A program made the position numbers and the translations under genes. A stretch of DNA of 64,000 nucleotides from Rugalucina vietnamica (Eukaryota; Mollusca; Bivalvia; Lucinida; Lucinidae), in NCBI GenBank assembly GCA_964017185.1, contig OZ024879.1, positions 44,833,883 through 44,897,882 on the forward strand, given 5' to 3'. Shown piece after piece: positions 1 to 11,174 of the stretch (positions within the stretch are counted from its first letter, which is position 1; the number at the start of each line of letters is the position of its first letter). The notes under the pieces are model-generated. The model was not told the origin of the DNA and did no database searches. It saw nothing but the letters and a program-made list of their open reading frames with translations.

Positions 1-575
1 AGGTATTTTAGAAAACAGGTAAAGTCTTAACTAAGTTAATTGTGTAGTGCCAGATGGGTAGCACGTGTGCAGTTGATAGGATATAATAATGTAAAAATGG
101 GTAATCAGTGCTAAATACATATAGGCACGTGTCGAAAATTTTGCAGAATTTTCGTGGTGTTGAAATAAATTATATATATTTGTTAGTAAAGTAATGTCCA
201 GAGAAGGTATTGAAGAAACCATGTAAAGTCTAACAAAAGTTAAATGTGTGGTGCTAGATGGGTAGCACGTGTGCAGTTGTTAGGGCATAGTAATGCAAAA
301 ACGTGTTAAATGTGCTAAATAGGCACGTGTCAAAAATTTTGCAGAGTTTCGTGGTGTCAAAAAGGCACAAGTGGAGTACACATATGAAATACAGGTAAAT
401 TAAAATGAGCGCACTGCTGGGCGGAATAAATCTATTAGTTAAGATGATGTCTGAAGATAAGGAAATTATAACGAACAGAATGATGAACAATAAGAGGTCT
501 TAAATTACTAGATTGGGAATATCAGATGTGTCATATCAGATATAAATGTATGGAAATTGAGTGCCAATGAGGTAC

Positions 576-612
<37 letters not shown>

Positions 613-834
613 TCGTTTGTTTAAACGGGTTGGAATATGTTTGTTTAAACATGTTTAAATGAGTTAAAATGCCAATGAATCGGGAATAAGCTTTAAGTTT
701 AATGCATACTAGGGGTGTAGAGTAAGTGAAGGTACGAGCTGAGAGGCGAGAAAACAATCACAAATATAAGGAATAACTATAGACAGCAATTTGTTGGTCT
801 AATCGTGGAGAGGAAAGTCAGGAAAGTTTAGTTA

Positions 835-869
<35 letters not shown>

Positions 870-2481
870 TATACATATATATATGTAAATGAAAATGTAC
901 TTATGCATGAATCAACACAATTTAGAATATAACATCATGAGTTCTATTTAGGTTCTTAAAAGAGAAAGGCTTAACCGGATTTTGTTTGTTTGATGAGGAA
1001 GGATGCAGTCAGATTATATTTGATATTTTTATTTTTTAGCGGTAAGGATGATATGAGTTAAATATAGCAAAGGCCGGAAAATATTTTGTTATGTCGATAA
1101 GCTACCTTTGACTAAGATAATGATAACATGATGACGTGATGATGGAGACAAACTATGGGTCAGAATGATAACGTAAATATAATGTTTCCGTTCATAGATA
1201 TACTGCATTCCGAAGTTTTGCTTTTTAGGTAAAAGTTAAAATAATTTTTATGCATGGTCAACGAGAGCTCCAATTCTAAAAAGGAGTCTCCGAAAGACGT
1301 TATATATGATAAACATGTTAATCATGGAAACAGTAATAACAAGCTAGGAGATGTTTATCTGATATACGTGTCACAAGTGAAAATTTAGGTACATTTGCTT
1401 TATGAGTAAAGATGCATAGTAAGTAAGAATAGTAAGAAATATAAATAAAGTAAATAAATGCAAGAACAAATGTGAGAAAGGTTTTTCAATTTTTATGTGT
1501 GATGTAAATAGATAATGGATGGATGGTATGAGAGGATATTTTTCAACAGAAATAAGATAAAAAGTTAATTTTATATTTTCATAATTTTTGAATTTAGGAA
1601 TTTAACATTTCTCAAGATTTCTGTTCATCAAATGCATTTTGGCAGTTTGGTAAAATTGTGTTCACAAGGAAATAGGACAGCTTTGATGGTTTAACAAGTT
1701 ATCACCATATAAGTAATTAAGATCTTTTGGCAGACAGATTGAGCTGAGATAAGACTTTGAAACTTTTAGCACTTCTTAACAAACAAAGCATTGGGCATTT
1801 AACTTAGGTAACTCATGTCAGACTTGGCTTCTAGCAAGGTGCTTAAACAATTAAACAAGTGATAGGAAATCAGTTTGTCACTCAAAAAGGGAGATTGGTT
1901 GGATAGAGCAGATTGTTTTGTATTTTTGACAATTTTGCTAAATTCACTCTAAGGGACAATTTGGCACCTTGAGATGGAACTTAGTACAGGGAATTTCATT
2001 GGGTTTTGCAAAAATGTTTAGGATTGGTTGGATCTAAGGGAACAATTTATTGGTTGATCGAAAAGGTGCAAATTTTTGGGAACACAAAATTTTAGTTTTG
2101 GAAAAGCAGTTCTGATCTGGATACTAAACTGAAAACATGATTTTGCAATGTAGACTTTGTATATTCCATTTGACAATTATTGGCTTTGTGCAAGGACTTT
2201 CAAATCTTTGCTAAAATCTTAGGTTTCAGTTTTGAAATGTGATGTGCAAATAAGAACTTGTAAACATACAGTAACTAAGGCAATAAGAATTAGTATGGGA
2301 CATTGAAAAGAATTTACATATAGAAATAGAATATAAAAAGCTGAGGAGTACATTTAGAAATTTGAAATGAACAGTGAACTTTGATGAACTATTGATTTTG
2401 AGAAAATATATGCTGGTGACAATAAACTAGCCGAGGAAAACAAGATTCATGTCATCTATTATAATCCCGCTACAAAGAATT
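1..2481. other. AT-rich intergenic or intronic DNA, no gene seen
   Basis: No open frame longer than about 80 codons and no convincing exon was found. It holds a diverged direct duplication: the stretch near 38-170 (with ATGGGTAGCACGTGTGCAG) recurs near 236-365. Two AAT microsatellites lie at about 580-610 and 835-866. The rest is unassigned. Confidence 0.6.
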
Positions 2482-2874
2482 AGAATTTTAGGTTTCTAAG
2501 ACTCCATTTCTCATATGAGGGGAAGCTTATGGGACTTGGAATATATCACTATTCCAAGTCCCCGCAAGCGCCCCCGAAGAGAGAAATATAAATATCTTCC
2601 ACGTGTTTAGAACTGCCATACTTTCAGAGAGAGCGCTGTGTGCTTTGAAAGAACAGTGATACATGTTATTCGGTTTGTTTCGACCAGGTAGATTGGCAAT
2701 GATTTTCTCTTTGACAGTGTCTAAAATAGAACTGCGAAAATGTTAGTTTTTCACACCCACCCACCCGACGAGTGTCCCAGAGATTTCCTTCTACTTAGCT
2801 TAGAAATTTTAGGTTTCTAAGACTCCATTTCTCATATGAGGGGAAGCTTATGGGACTTGGAATATATCACTATC
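2482..2874. repeat. 73-bp direct repeats flanking a 250-bp spacer, with hairpin
   Basis: A near-identical 73-bp block (ATTTTAGGTTTCTAAGACTC onward) occurs at 2482-2554 and 2802-2874. In the first copy GGGACTTGGAATA is followed by its reverse complement TATTCCAAGTCCC, giving a 13-bp hairpin; the second copy loses it. A small retroelement-like unit or an unequal duplication would both fit; no coding sequence is seen. Confidence 0.5.
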
Positions 2875-2966
2875 CAACATTGGGGGTGTAGTGAAATCCA
2901 AAATGAATTTTGAATTTAACCACCCAAGTTAACAATTTAGTGAGCTACTTTCTGTTGAAATGCGAT

Positions 2967-3152
2967 ACACACCTGGACCTCTTTATAACACAATCGTTAC
3001 AACACGCACTGATCATGCACTGTTGGACCCTGAATGATCATTTTAGACTATTTTTACTATGTCTATACATTTTACTCTCATTATAACATGGATTGGACAG
3101 CTAACAGTGTAATTGGCTCGGACCCCAACAATAGTGTTATAAAGAGGTTGTG
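2967..3152. mobile_element. MITE family J, copy 1
   Basis: Ends are inverted repeats: ACCTCTTTATAACAC on the left and GTGTTATAAAGAGGT on the right, with GGACC(CC) further inside both arms. Related copies sit near 5120-5290 and 10371-10530. No coding capacity. Confidence 0.65.
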
Positions 3153-3220
3153 ATTTATTTAGTAAATTACACATTTACAATAGAACAACTTCACCCCATA
3201 AAACTCTGGTAACAACTTAC

Positions 3221-3348
3221 TTCATCCCTATTATTCAAGGGTAAGGTATTCCCAAGGTGAACATTTTCTTCTGGCTTCTGCTGCCCACTTTGACGTAAAC
3301 CTGGCGTACTGGGCATCTCTCTGCCACTTGAAACCCTCTCCACCAGAC
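3221..3348 (-). CDS. candidate internal exon of the minus-strand gene (polar region)
   Basis: Read on the minus strand, an AG acceptor (TATTCAG) precedes 128 bp that are open in one frame only and end at GAA followed by the donor GTAAGTTG. The exon starts with two bases completing a codon and ends on a codon boundary. It encodes 42 residues rich in Ser, Gln, Glu, Asn and Pro, including RQSGQQKPEEN and LGNTLPLNNRDE, so probably disordered. The upstream candidate 4226-4260 ends in the matching phase. The pattern of Gly-Gln, acidic residues then LG(N) recalls the tail that follows the acidic region of midasin, but this is from memory, not an alignment. Belonging to the 33-45 kb gene is inferred from strand and phase. 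Confidence 0.55.
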
Positions 3349-4225
3349 CTGAATATGTTAGCGATAAAATATTAAATCATTAACCGTCAAAATAGATCAG
3401 CATTCTTATTGTCAATGAGATAGCAAATGGCGCAATTTGGCAAGCACCTGTCAGAGGATATTCAACATTGTGATTAAATATATGGTTTTCTGGAGAAATT
3501 GAATATCTGAGCAAACAGCACAATAGCTGCAATGGTCTGCCGTATTAATTGCATGTTTCATGCCGATAAACAGAATCAGAAGCTTATAATAAATAATCAA
3601 ATATAAGAAACCCCGCTAAAACCCATTTAATGGTTGTCAGTATGTTGCAAACTTGTTTACTATATGGGAAACTTATTGCTTGTACGTAAAGGCAGACCAG
3701 TCAGAATCCTGTAAGAAGTTGTTCAGTCTTCCTGCCCCCAAAATTGGTTAATAGCAGATCTGGCTGTTTTGAAGTAAACAACATCTCAGTGCTATATTTC
3801 TCATGGGAAATTTAGCAAAAAGAACACTTTCTGGTCAAACGAATATACTCATAATAGTGAGAACAATGCAGAAATATAGCAGGAATTTTAACATTTTCAA
3901 TATACCCCACCCATTATACAAATTACATGGAAATATCAACATAAGTTACAGTAGCATAAATTATTAGCTCTGTTGCAGATTTCAAATATAATATTATCAC
4001 TCACACTTCTTGATTTCTTTCTCAGCTTTTTAAAAAGAATGTAAAAAATGATAAAACAGCTTATCGTAACCCAGCTCGGTCACAGTAGGAAATTGTGCAA
4101 TAGCTTTACAAAGGCATGCGCAAAGGCTTTTCAGTGACGGTTAAAAGAATTTCATTGGCTGTTGAAAATGAAGCATTATGGGTAGAAAAGCACTGGTAGT
4201 TCATACAATCATGTAAATTTCTTAC

Positions 4226-4260
4226 CTAAAATTTCATTGGATTCAGTGTTAAAACTTTCA
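4226..4260 (-). CDS. candidate short exon of the minus-strand gene
   Basis: A 35-bp minus-strand exon bounded by TTTGCTATGAG and GTAAGAAA. Reading one base, then ESFNTESNEIL, then one base, it is acidic and polar, and its end phase fits the exon at 3221-3348. A possible 21-bp microexon at 4005-4025 (acceptor after a T-rich tract, donor GTGAGT, encoding EKEIKK) would also keep phase. Short exons are easy to find by chance, so this needs transcript evidence. Confidence 0.35.
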
Positions 4261-4653
4261 CTCATAGCAAAATACATGTTAAATATGTATATTCAACACA
4301 GAATTAAGTGACCAAAAGTAAAACTATCCTTATATTTGTCATGTTTTTTGGTGTGTCTCATCGCCGGAATCGAGACAGGATCTCTGGCCCAGACAATGCA
4401 TTGCTGACGTCCATTGATCGATCAATGCACAAAAACATGACTCACTCGTCAAAACAATTTTCACCCATAATGTCTTAAAGCATAACATTCAAACAGTCTA
4501 ATATTTCAAAACTACCACATATGAACCCCAACACAACAAAATGTGCCTTCCGATATTCTAACGATACTAGTAGAAAACTGCGTTAAAGCAGGAAAATCAT
4601 GTAAAGTAATAACACTGTATTTGTAATCTTTGAACACTCTGTTACCTAAAATA

Positions 4654-4889
4654 TGAGCCGCCTCATGGGAAAACCAGCAATCTGCATATGCGAAAACAAA
4701 GACGCAGATCAGCTTCACAGTAACCGCGAAGCTGATCAGCGCCTTTGTTTTCGCTACACGGATAGTACACTTCCTCTTCTTCTTAAATCTGAAATTTTAA
4801 GCTTCTGGCCTGCTTCTGTGACTGTGCAGCCTGATTTGTGTCAGACCTGGTCGGAAACCACAATGTTGGTTTTACCAAGAGGTGGCTCA
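4654..4889 (+). mobile_element. MITE-A, copy with proven empty site
   Basis: Reference copy of the commonest repeat here, 236 bp. Inverted ends are TGAGCCGCCTC and GAGGTGGCTCA. About 35 bp in from the left is a long hairpin (stem GCGAAAACAAAGGCGCAGAT, GCTTCGCGG and complements, tip GTAAC), so the element is asymmetric and can be oriented; the right arm carries AATCCGAAATTTCAAGCTTCTAG and GGTCGGAAACC-like blocks. It is flanked by TA (4652-4653, 4890-4891); the duplicated segment at 9842-11000 has the same flank with a single TA and no element. Non-coding: the ORFs across it are fortuitous. Confidence 0.92.
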
Positions 4890-5119
4890 TATGTTGGGCT
4901 GTAATATTAAAAACCTCTGTTTGACAGTAATTGCATGGAAACAGTAACAGATCAGGCCTTTTGCTGTTTTCTTCAGATATTTTTAAGTACCTTATTATTA
5001 TAATATACTTTAAAGTGCAGTCATTGTATATGAAAGTAAAATGATACTTAAAGTGTCCCCTTGTCGATTTGTCAAGAGCTATCAATACCACTTTAGCCTA
5101 CTATGCAGAATTTTCTAAA

Positions 5120-5290
5120 CCACACATGAACCTGTTTATAGCACTGGTTATAACACTGATCATTGTTGGACCCCAATTAGACTTTTTTTGCAATATATCT
5201 ATATATTTTTTCTCGTTATAACATGGATTGGATAGCTAGCACATAAATTGGCTTGGACCCCAACAATAGACTTATAAAGAAGTTGTGGTG
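5120..5290. mobile_element. MITE family J, copy 2
   Basis: Diverged copy with left arm AACCTGTTTATAGCAC and right arm TTATAAAGAAGTTGTG; inner blocks GGACCCCAA and TTGGACCCCAACAATAG match copy 1. It lies inside the segmental duplication and predates it. Confidence 0.6.
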
Positions 5291-5498
5291 TATGTATTAC
5301 CATATTTATTCAACTTAGAGCACAGTGCTCTGTCGCCTCAAAGTGCTCAATAAAATTATTCTAATCAGCCCACACTAGACTCAAAGAGAACTTAAAGATT
5401 ACTGAACAAAGCTGGTCCAATTTTACTTGAAATGTGATGCATTCTACATGTTGAAATCTTAATAAAATATTTTATTTTAGCTTTAGCACAGATATTAA

Positions 5499-5812
5499 TG
5501 CACCATTTATTTGTAACCACTGCCACCCCAACCCCAAACCTACGGGGAAGGGTGGGAGATAGCTGGGCTAAAGTGTGGGGCAATTACTTTTCATGTGTCC
5601 CTGCAGTGCAGGGGAAATTACCATGTTTTGACATTAGGATCCTTACCCCAGGAAGACAATCTGTTGCAAAGGGCGGGGCATTTAAGAGCAAAGTTTTGAC
5701 CTCTAGTTTGCCAGCTGGGGGTAATAATCATAGCAGGGCACTGAAACTGAAAAGTCGTAATCACCGCCCTTCCCTGAAGGTGGGGGAGCAGTGGTTACAA
5801 ATGACTGGTGCA
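5499..5812. mobile_element. MITE family H (PIF/Harbinger-like), copy 1
   Basis: Ends TGCACCATTTATTTGTAACC and GGTTACAAATGACTGGTGCA are inverted repeats. TAA flanks both sides (5496-5498, 5813-5815) and the other copy of the segmental duplication (near 10746) has one TAA and no insert. A 3-bp TAA duplication is the PIF/Harbinger signature; no transposase is present. The interior is GC-richer than its surroundings. Confidence 0.8.
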
Positions 5813-6118
5813 TAAGATATTCCAGACCCTAAGTTCTATAATGACTTAGTCACTGTTATTTCTGCAACACCCGCACAGACAAGCTTATTTTTTTCTCTTA
5901 AAGTTTCATTTTAAGTTAGTACAGACCACCTGATCCCAGGGAAAGAGTCATGAATCGCTGGGCCATGGGATGCCGAGGGCACAGTGGGGCTTAAGAGCTG
6001 GGATTTAACCAGTGCCAGCCTTTTAATAGTGCTTTAAAAGCTGAAAAGGTTAAAAGAGCCATATATTCCCTGACACCAAATGCATACATCGTCAGTGAGA
6101 CTCCAGCAATGAGTCCTA

Positions 6119-6178
6119 AAATTGGTAAAAATTCTTTAAAAATGTACAAATTGGTAAAAATTCTTTAAAAATGTACAA
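6119..6178. repeat. 30-bp tandem duplication
   Basis: AATTGGTAAAAATTCTTTAA plus AAATGTAC occurs twice in direct succession. Confidence 0.8.
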
Positions 6179-6179
6179 C

Positions 6180-7139
6180 TATTTTAACAAAATTTCAAAA
6201 TCTCTTTTAAATGAATTAGAAATTTTCCTATTCGGGGCCAGAAATACGTACACATTTGTGATTAAACAAGCATGTGTGTGCAGAATTGCATGAAATTTAT
6301 ATGATCTGTTTGCATACATCTAATAAACATTTTGTACAAATATGGATGAATTACTCTCTTACACAAAACATTTATATGCATTTATGCCAAGAGGGGTAGG
6401 TGTCTACGGCGCACGTCTAAAACTCTGTTTTGAAATTTCAACTGTGAGTTGAGATGATATTACACAACGCTGACTATCAGTTGCACCAGTAACTAAGAAG
6501 ATAACTTTTTGGAAGTTTGAAATGATTTCCACCGTCAGCGTTGATTTTATACATTTTTTTTTTAAACAAACTGAAATTATTTTACTGGAAAATAGTAACG
6601 TAATGCAAGTTTTACGGCGCAAAATTAGACCCTCCCCAACATTTTTTGTTTGTGTTTTGCGAAACACAAACTCTCATTCGCTTTTTTACGGAAATCCGGT
6701 GATAGTTTGCGCATGCGAGATTTCATCAATATTTGTATACATATTAATCCTCTTTTGACATTACCTTGACTTCTGCGTAAACTCAATTCGTTATCGTTAT
6801 GAAAGTAGACAATAATAAAGACATGATGTAAGAATAACAAAAAGATCAAACAAAATGTTGACAGAAGTAACATTTTTAATAGTACATGTAAAATATGCCT
6901 TGTCAATATCAAGGTTACTCCGATCAACCTTTTAATTGTAAGCTGATCTGCGTTTTGTTGCCCCTATGTAGCCAAAGTTATTATTCTTTTGCTGTGCCTC
7001 ATTGGCTTTTTACTGAAATCTTCAACAGATGTATTGTAATGGGATATCTTGGGTTTCCAAACTTTCTGTTATGAAATTGGCATGACGCAACAAATCAAAG
7101 CTCTTAATATCATTGCTGGTTGATGTTTATACACTGGAC
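6180..7139. other. no gene identified
   Basis: AT-rich. The short open frames do not show splice-bounded coding potential. A fragment around 6936-6960 (AGCTGATCTGCGTTTTGTT) looks like a decayed MITE-A hairpin arm. Confidence 0.4.
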
Positions 7140-7346
7140 GGCGACATAGGGTCTCTCAAGCAGCCTTCTCACAAGAAAAAAAGTTTTTGAGATTTCCGAA
7201 CTGTTCAACACATACCAGCCTCTAAGACATTTGGGATTTAAGAAAAAGTACAATAGCACTGTTCGTGAAATGAAAACAAAGGTGCTTGTTATTACACAGC
7301 TGATCTGTGCATTTGCACAACAAGTTTTCTCATAATGCGGCTCCAA
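7140..7346 (-). mobile_element. MITE-A, degraded copy
   Basis: Diverged copy in reverse orientation: GAAAACAAAGGTGC and CAGCTGATCTGTGC of the hairpin, then GTTTTCTCATAATGCGGCTC at the right end. The far end is too diverged to place exactly. Confidence 0.55.
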
Positions 7347-7981
7347 TGCATTTGTTTATGTAACCCTAGAAATACATTAGCTATTTTTTAATTTATAAGA
7401 ATGAAATCTATAAAATGTTTATTAAGCAGCACCAAATGAATATGAACGTATAAAAACACTACCCTGTGTGCTTGCGCCAGTTTAAAATGATAACGCACTT
7501 GAAAAAGAATAAGGTACAGGAATTAACTACGAAGCGTGACTCAGTATCTCCTGTCACAAGTTGTGAACAGCGTTAGACTGTGCGGTGAAACGGATCTATT
7601 CCGATTTCAAAAAGGAGATCGGTATACTTTCTGTCAAGCGAAAAACAAATGCGATGATCAACGGGTGAATTTAACACACAGTCTTTGTTTTTGCATTATG
7701 TTAACACAGGATTACACGACGCGACTCATGATGGCTATAAATAACCATCCTCAGTCACCCAGACTTTGACAAACTTTAATGTAACTATGACGGGTCACGC
7801 CTGGGTCACTGAGGATGGAAATAGTATTGCCTAGACCATTCTAGAACACTTTCTCGAAAACATTGCATCAGAAATCTATGAAAAGGTTTTCATCATGTAA
7901 CTAGAATGTTATTCGCACACATTAAGGGAGATTAGTTATCACTTATGTACTAAATGTGTCACCCTCTTTAAATAATGTCTG

Positions 7982-7982
<1 letters not shown>

Positions 7983-8023
<41 letters not shown>
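7983..8023. repeat. (ATT)n microsatellite
   Basis: About 13 uninterrupted ATT units. Confidence 0.95.
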
Positions 8024-8056
8024 CAAAAGGAAACTTTTCACGATGCTCCTCATATG

Positions 8057-8205
8057 AGCAGCATCGTGACAAAACAGACATTTTACACAGCAGAGCTGAT
8101 CGGCGCAGTGTTCGCTAGTCACGGCTAAAATAATCATCCGAAATAAGCTTTTTGCGTTCTTCTGTAACTACAAGCTAGTTTGTGTCGGACCTGATTGGAA
8201 AAAAA
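8057..8205 (+). mobile_element. MITE-A, degraded fragment
   Basis: Retains AGCTGATCGGCGC, a TTCTTCTGTAACTACAAGCT block and GTTTGTGTCGGACCTG from the right arm; both ends are lost. Just upstream CACGATGCTCCTCATATGAGCAGCATCGTG is a separate small palindrome. Confidence 0.45.
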
Positions 8206-8666
8206 AAAGCGGACATGCGTCTCGTGGCGCGTTTTGTAATATATTAGAATTTAGAAAGCATGTTTTGAAATTTAGCGATAGAGCCGATGAAAAGGTACAA
8301 GTAGGCAATTATCAGAGACGGCTTGACATTCTGGATTAAAGAAAAGGCTGCTAACTTCTTAACCACTAGCACATGATTTGACAAATCAATCAAGGAATTC
8401 GCTTAAATTATACATGTATCACTTGTACAGTCTTACCCATTTCGAAATTCGTGATTCATTCTTCTAGAAACTTTTGCAATGTTTCAAGCTAATGCTATTA
8501 CACAGGTTGCGTCATGCTGCCGTAGGATGACTGGTCATTTAGGCCATGCAGCGAACAAAGTTCAAGATGCCAAATAGATGCTGAAATTGTTGAATGAATA
8601 ATGTGAAGCTCTCTTGGACGAAATACCATATGAATATATGTACAGGCCTTTTCGCAATTTCGCATT

Positions 8667-9440
8667 TTAGTTCACCTGAGCCGTAAGGTTCACAATGTGG
8701 GCCTATAGGATGGCCATGATCCGGCGTCCGTCCGTCGTACGTCCGTCGTCCACATTCTTCAAAGTTCCTCTCCTCTGAAACCACTTGGCCAATCAAAGCC
8801 AAATTTTATATGAAGCATCTATGGGAAGAGGGAACCAATGTGTTTATAAATAATTAAGGTCACATGAGCAAGATGGTCGCCATGCCCATATGTGGTAAAA
8901 GCCCTTCAAAATTCTTCTTCGCCGGAACCATTGGACCGATTTCAACGAAACTTGGCATGAAGCATCAAGGACTGGAGTACTACAATGTGTATGTAATTTA
9001 TGACCTTTGGATGACCTTGACCTATCTTACGGCAAGGATAACAGAATGTCGCCCATGCATTTGAATGGGGAAAATTGTTAAAATGTCATTTGAAAGGAAA
9101 ACTTGCAGGAAATGGGCAAATGGACTGAAGATATGTAATTCTGAAAAAAACAAATGGACCCCAGGGGCTGGTCTGCTCCCACCCTGGGGCAATATACATT
9201 TATATTACAATAATATTCAAAGATCTTCTTCTCTGAAACCACTTGGTCAATCAAAACCAAAATTTTTTTTTAAGCATCTATAGGAAAGGGGAACAAATGT
9301 TTATATAAATAATCCAGGACACGTGACCAAGATGGCCGCTATGCCCATAAATGGTAAAACCCTTCAAAAATCTTCTCCGGAACTGGTTTACTGATTTCAT
9401 AGAAACTTGGCATGAATCAGCACTTTGATTAATAGTGCTT
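8667..9440 (-). repeat. array element family D, truncated copy
   Basis: Reverse-orientation relative of 45747-47720. It starts TAGTTCACCTGAGCCGTAAGG (the terminal hairpin), followed by a CCGTCCGTCGTACGTCCGTC microsatellite and array units containing ACCACTTGGCCAATCAAAGC and CAAGATGGTCGCCATGCCCA. About two units remain and the 5' end is missing. Confidence 0.7.
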
Positions 9441-9649
9441 TCTGATAGAAGTTGTTGCCAGTGACAAAAAAAAAAAAATCTTTACAAAATGTAGCCTACA
9501 CTTCATGAAAGCTGTTACTTGAAAAATGCATAAACACAAATTTTGAAGAAAAACATGATATCTGCAATGAAAAATAATCACTCATGATCAACATATCCAT
9601 TATACATATATATGAACCTTTTTGGAATATAGGGGAAGAAAATACTTAC

Positions 9650-9753
9650 ACTGTAAGGGCTTAAATTGACAAGGACTTTGTCTAACAAAGAAAGCACAAA
9701 GTCATGATCAGGAAATGGGCACGAAAATTGACAAGCAACCGCAACAATGTTAT
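9650..9753 (-). CDS. candidate internal exon of the minus-strand gene
   Basis: Minus-strand 104-bp exon: acceptor TTTATAG, donor GTAAGTATT directly after a serine codon. Two bases complete a codon, then 34 residues follow, including DHDFVLSLLDKVLVNLSPYS; the other two frames are closed. The hydrophobic helical composition matches the better-supported exons at 33-45 kb. It ends on a codon boundary. The entry phase does not match the nearest upstream candidate (13242-13315), so at least one exon would be missing between them. Confidence 0.5.
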
Positions 9754-9841
9754 CTATAAATTTTGATAAATCCCGGTACAATCAATACCGGTATTCCCTC
9801 CAGTGTAAGGCACAACGCAGATGGCACAGTGGCATGGGTAA

Positions 9842-11000
9842 AATATCCTTATATTTGTTGCCTTTTTGGTGCATCAAATAAACATGTCCTTGGTGGTGTG
9901 TCTAGGTTATCGCCCAATCGAGACAAGATCTTTGATCCAGTCAATGCACCCTTGACAAAAAAATGATGACTTGTCAAATCAATTTTCTCCCATAATGTCA
10001 TAAAACACCCCAACACGACAAAATGTGCTTTCAGATATTCTATCGATACCAATAGAAAACTGCATAAAAGCAGGAAAATCATGTAAAGTTATGACACTGT
10101 ATTTGTAATCTTTGAACACTCTGCTACTGAAAATATGTTGGGCTGTAATACTAAAAACCTCTGTTTGACAGTAATTGCATCAAAACAGTAACAGATCAGG
10201 CCTTTTGCTGTTTTCTTCAGATATTTTTAAGTACCTTATTATTATATACTTTACAGTGAAGTTATTGTATATACGAAAGTAAAATGATACTTAAAGTGCC
10301 CCCTTGTGGGTTAAGTCAAGAGCTATACCATCAATACCACTTTAGCCTACTAAGCAAGAATTTACCAAACCACAACTGAACCTCTTTATAACACTGTTCA
10401 TTACACGGTTTTGGATATCATGTTGGACCCCCATTAGACTATTTTTGGCTACATATCTAGATACATTTTACTCTTGTTATAACATGGATAGGATTGGATG
10501 GAAATTGGCTTGGATCCCAACAATTATTAACATATTGTTCTATTTAGAGCACAGTGCTCTTAAGTTTTCAAAGTTGATTTGCCTCGAACTGCTCAATAAA
10601 ATTTTATTCTAACGGTTATTAGCCCACACTAAACTCAAAGAGAACTCATAAATTACTGAACAAAGTTTGTCCAATTTAACTTGAAATTTAATGCATTCTA
10701 CATGTTTGAATCTTAACAAAATATTTTATTTTAGTTTTAGTACACCTATTAAGATATTTCAGACACTAAGTACTATAATGAAACAGACACTGTTATTTCT
10801 GCAACACCCTGCACAGACAAGCTGATCTTTCTCGTAAAGTTTCATTCTAGAGTTGGTACAGACCACCTGACCTGGGAAGGAGTTATGCACCAGTCATTTG
10901 TATCCCTGGCCCATGGGATAGCGAGGGCAATTAATTAAAGCGAGGCCTTTAAGAGCTGGGAATTTTTAACCTAAATGAGCCCTCAGGCAGTGCCAGGCTT
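9842..11000. repeat. segmental duplication, copy 2
   Basis: Collinear partner of 4323-6030, lacking the MITE-A and the full MITE H inserted in copy 1, so it provides the empty-site sequences. It contains a family J MITE (about 10371-10530, right end decayed) and a stub of a family H end (ATGCACCAGTCATTTGTA at about 10888). Confidence 0.8.
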
Positions 11001-11174
11001 TATGATTTACTGTCAATACACGGTCACATTAATTCAAGTTAGCTTTTTTTTGTATTTTCAATATTTATACTACAATTGAGTCCTCCGTCGAACCACCCAT
11101 CATTAGTATTCATTTTTATATTGACCATTCAAATTAACACATTAGCTAACAGTCAATGACGGTTAGACAACAAG

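Larger units (their letters stand above)
4323..6030. repeat. segmental duplication, copy 1
   Basis: This block is collinear with 9842-11000: shared landmarks in the same order include CCTTATATTTGT, AAATGTGC then ATATTCTA, CAGTAACAGATCAGGCC, CAATAAAATT and AGAGCTGGGA. Copy 1 is longer because it carries a MITE-A (4654-4889) and a MITE H (5499-5812) that copy 2 lacks at the same points. Both copies hold a family J MITE. The matches are interrupted by small gaps, so the duplication is not recent. Confidence 0.8.

Noticed and set aside
2482..2874. LTR retrotransposon pair
   Set aside because: The repeats are only 73 bp, lack TG...CA ends and enclose no primer-binding site or coding sequence.
8405..8475. 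27-bp minus-strand microexon before GTAAGACTG
   Set aside because: Too short to separate from chance and unsupported by neighbouring phases.
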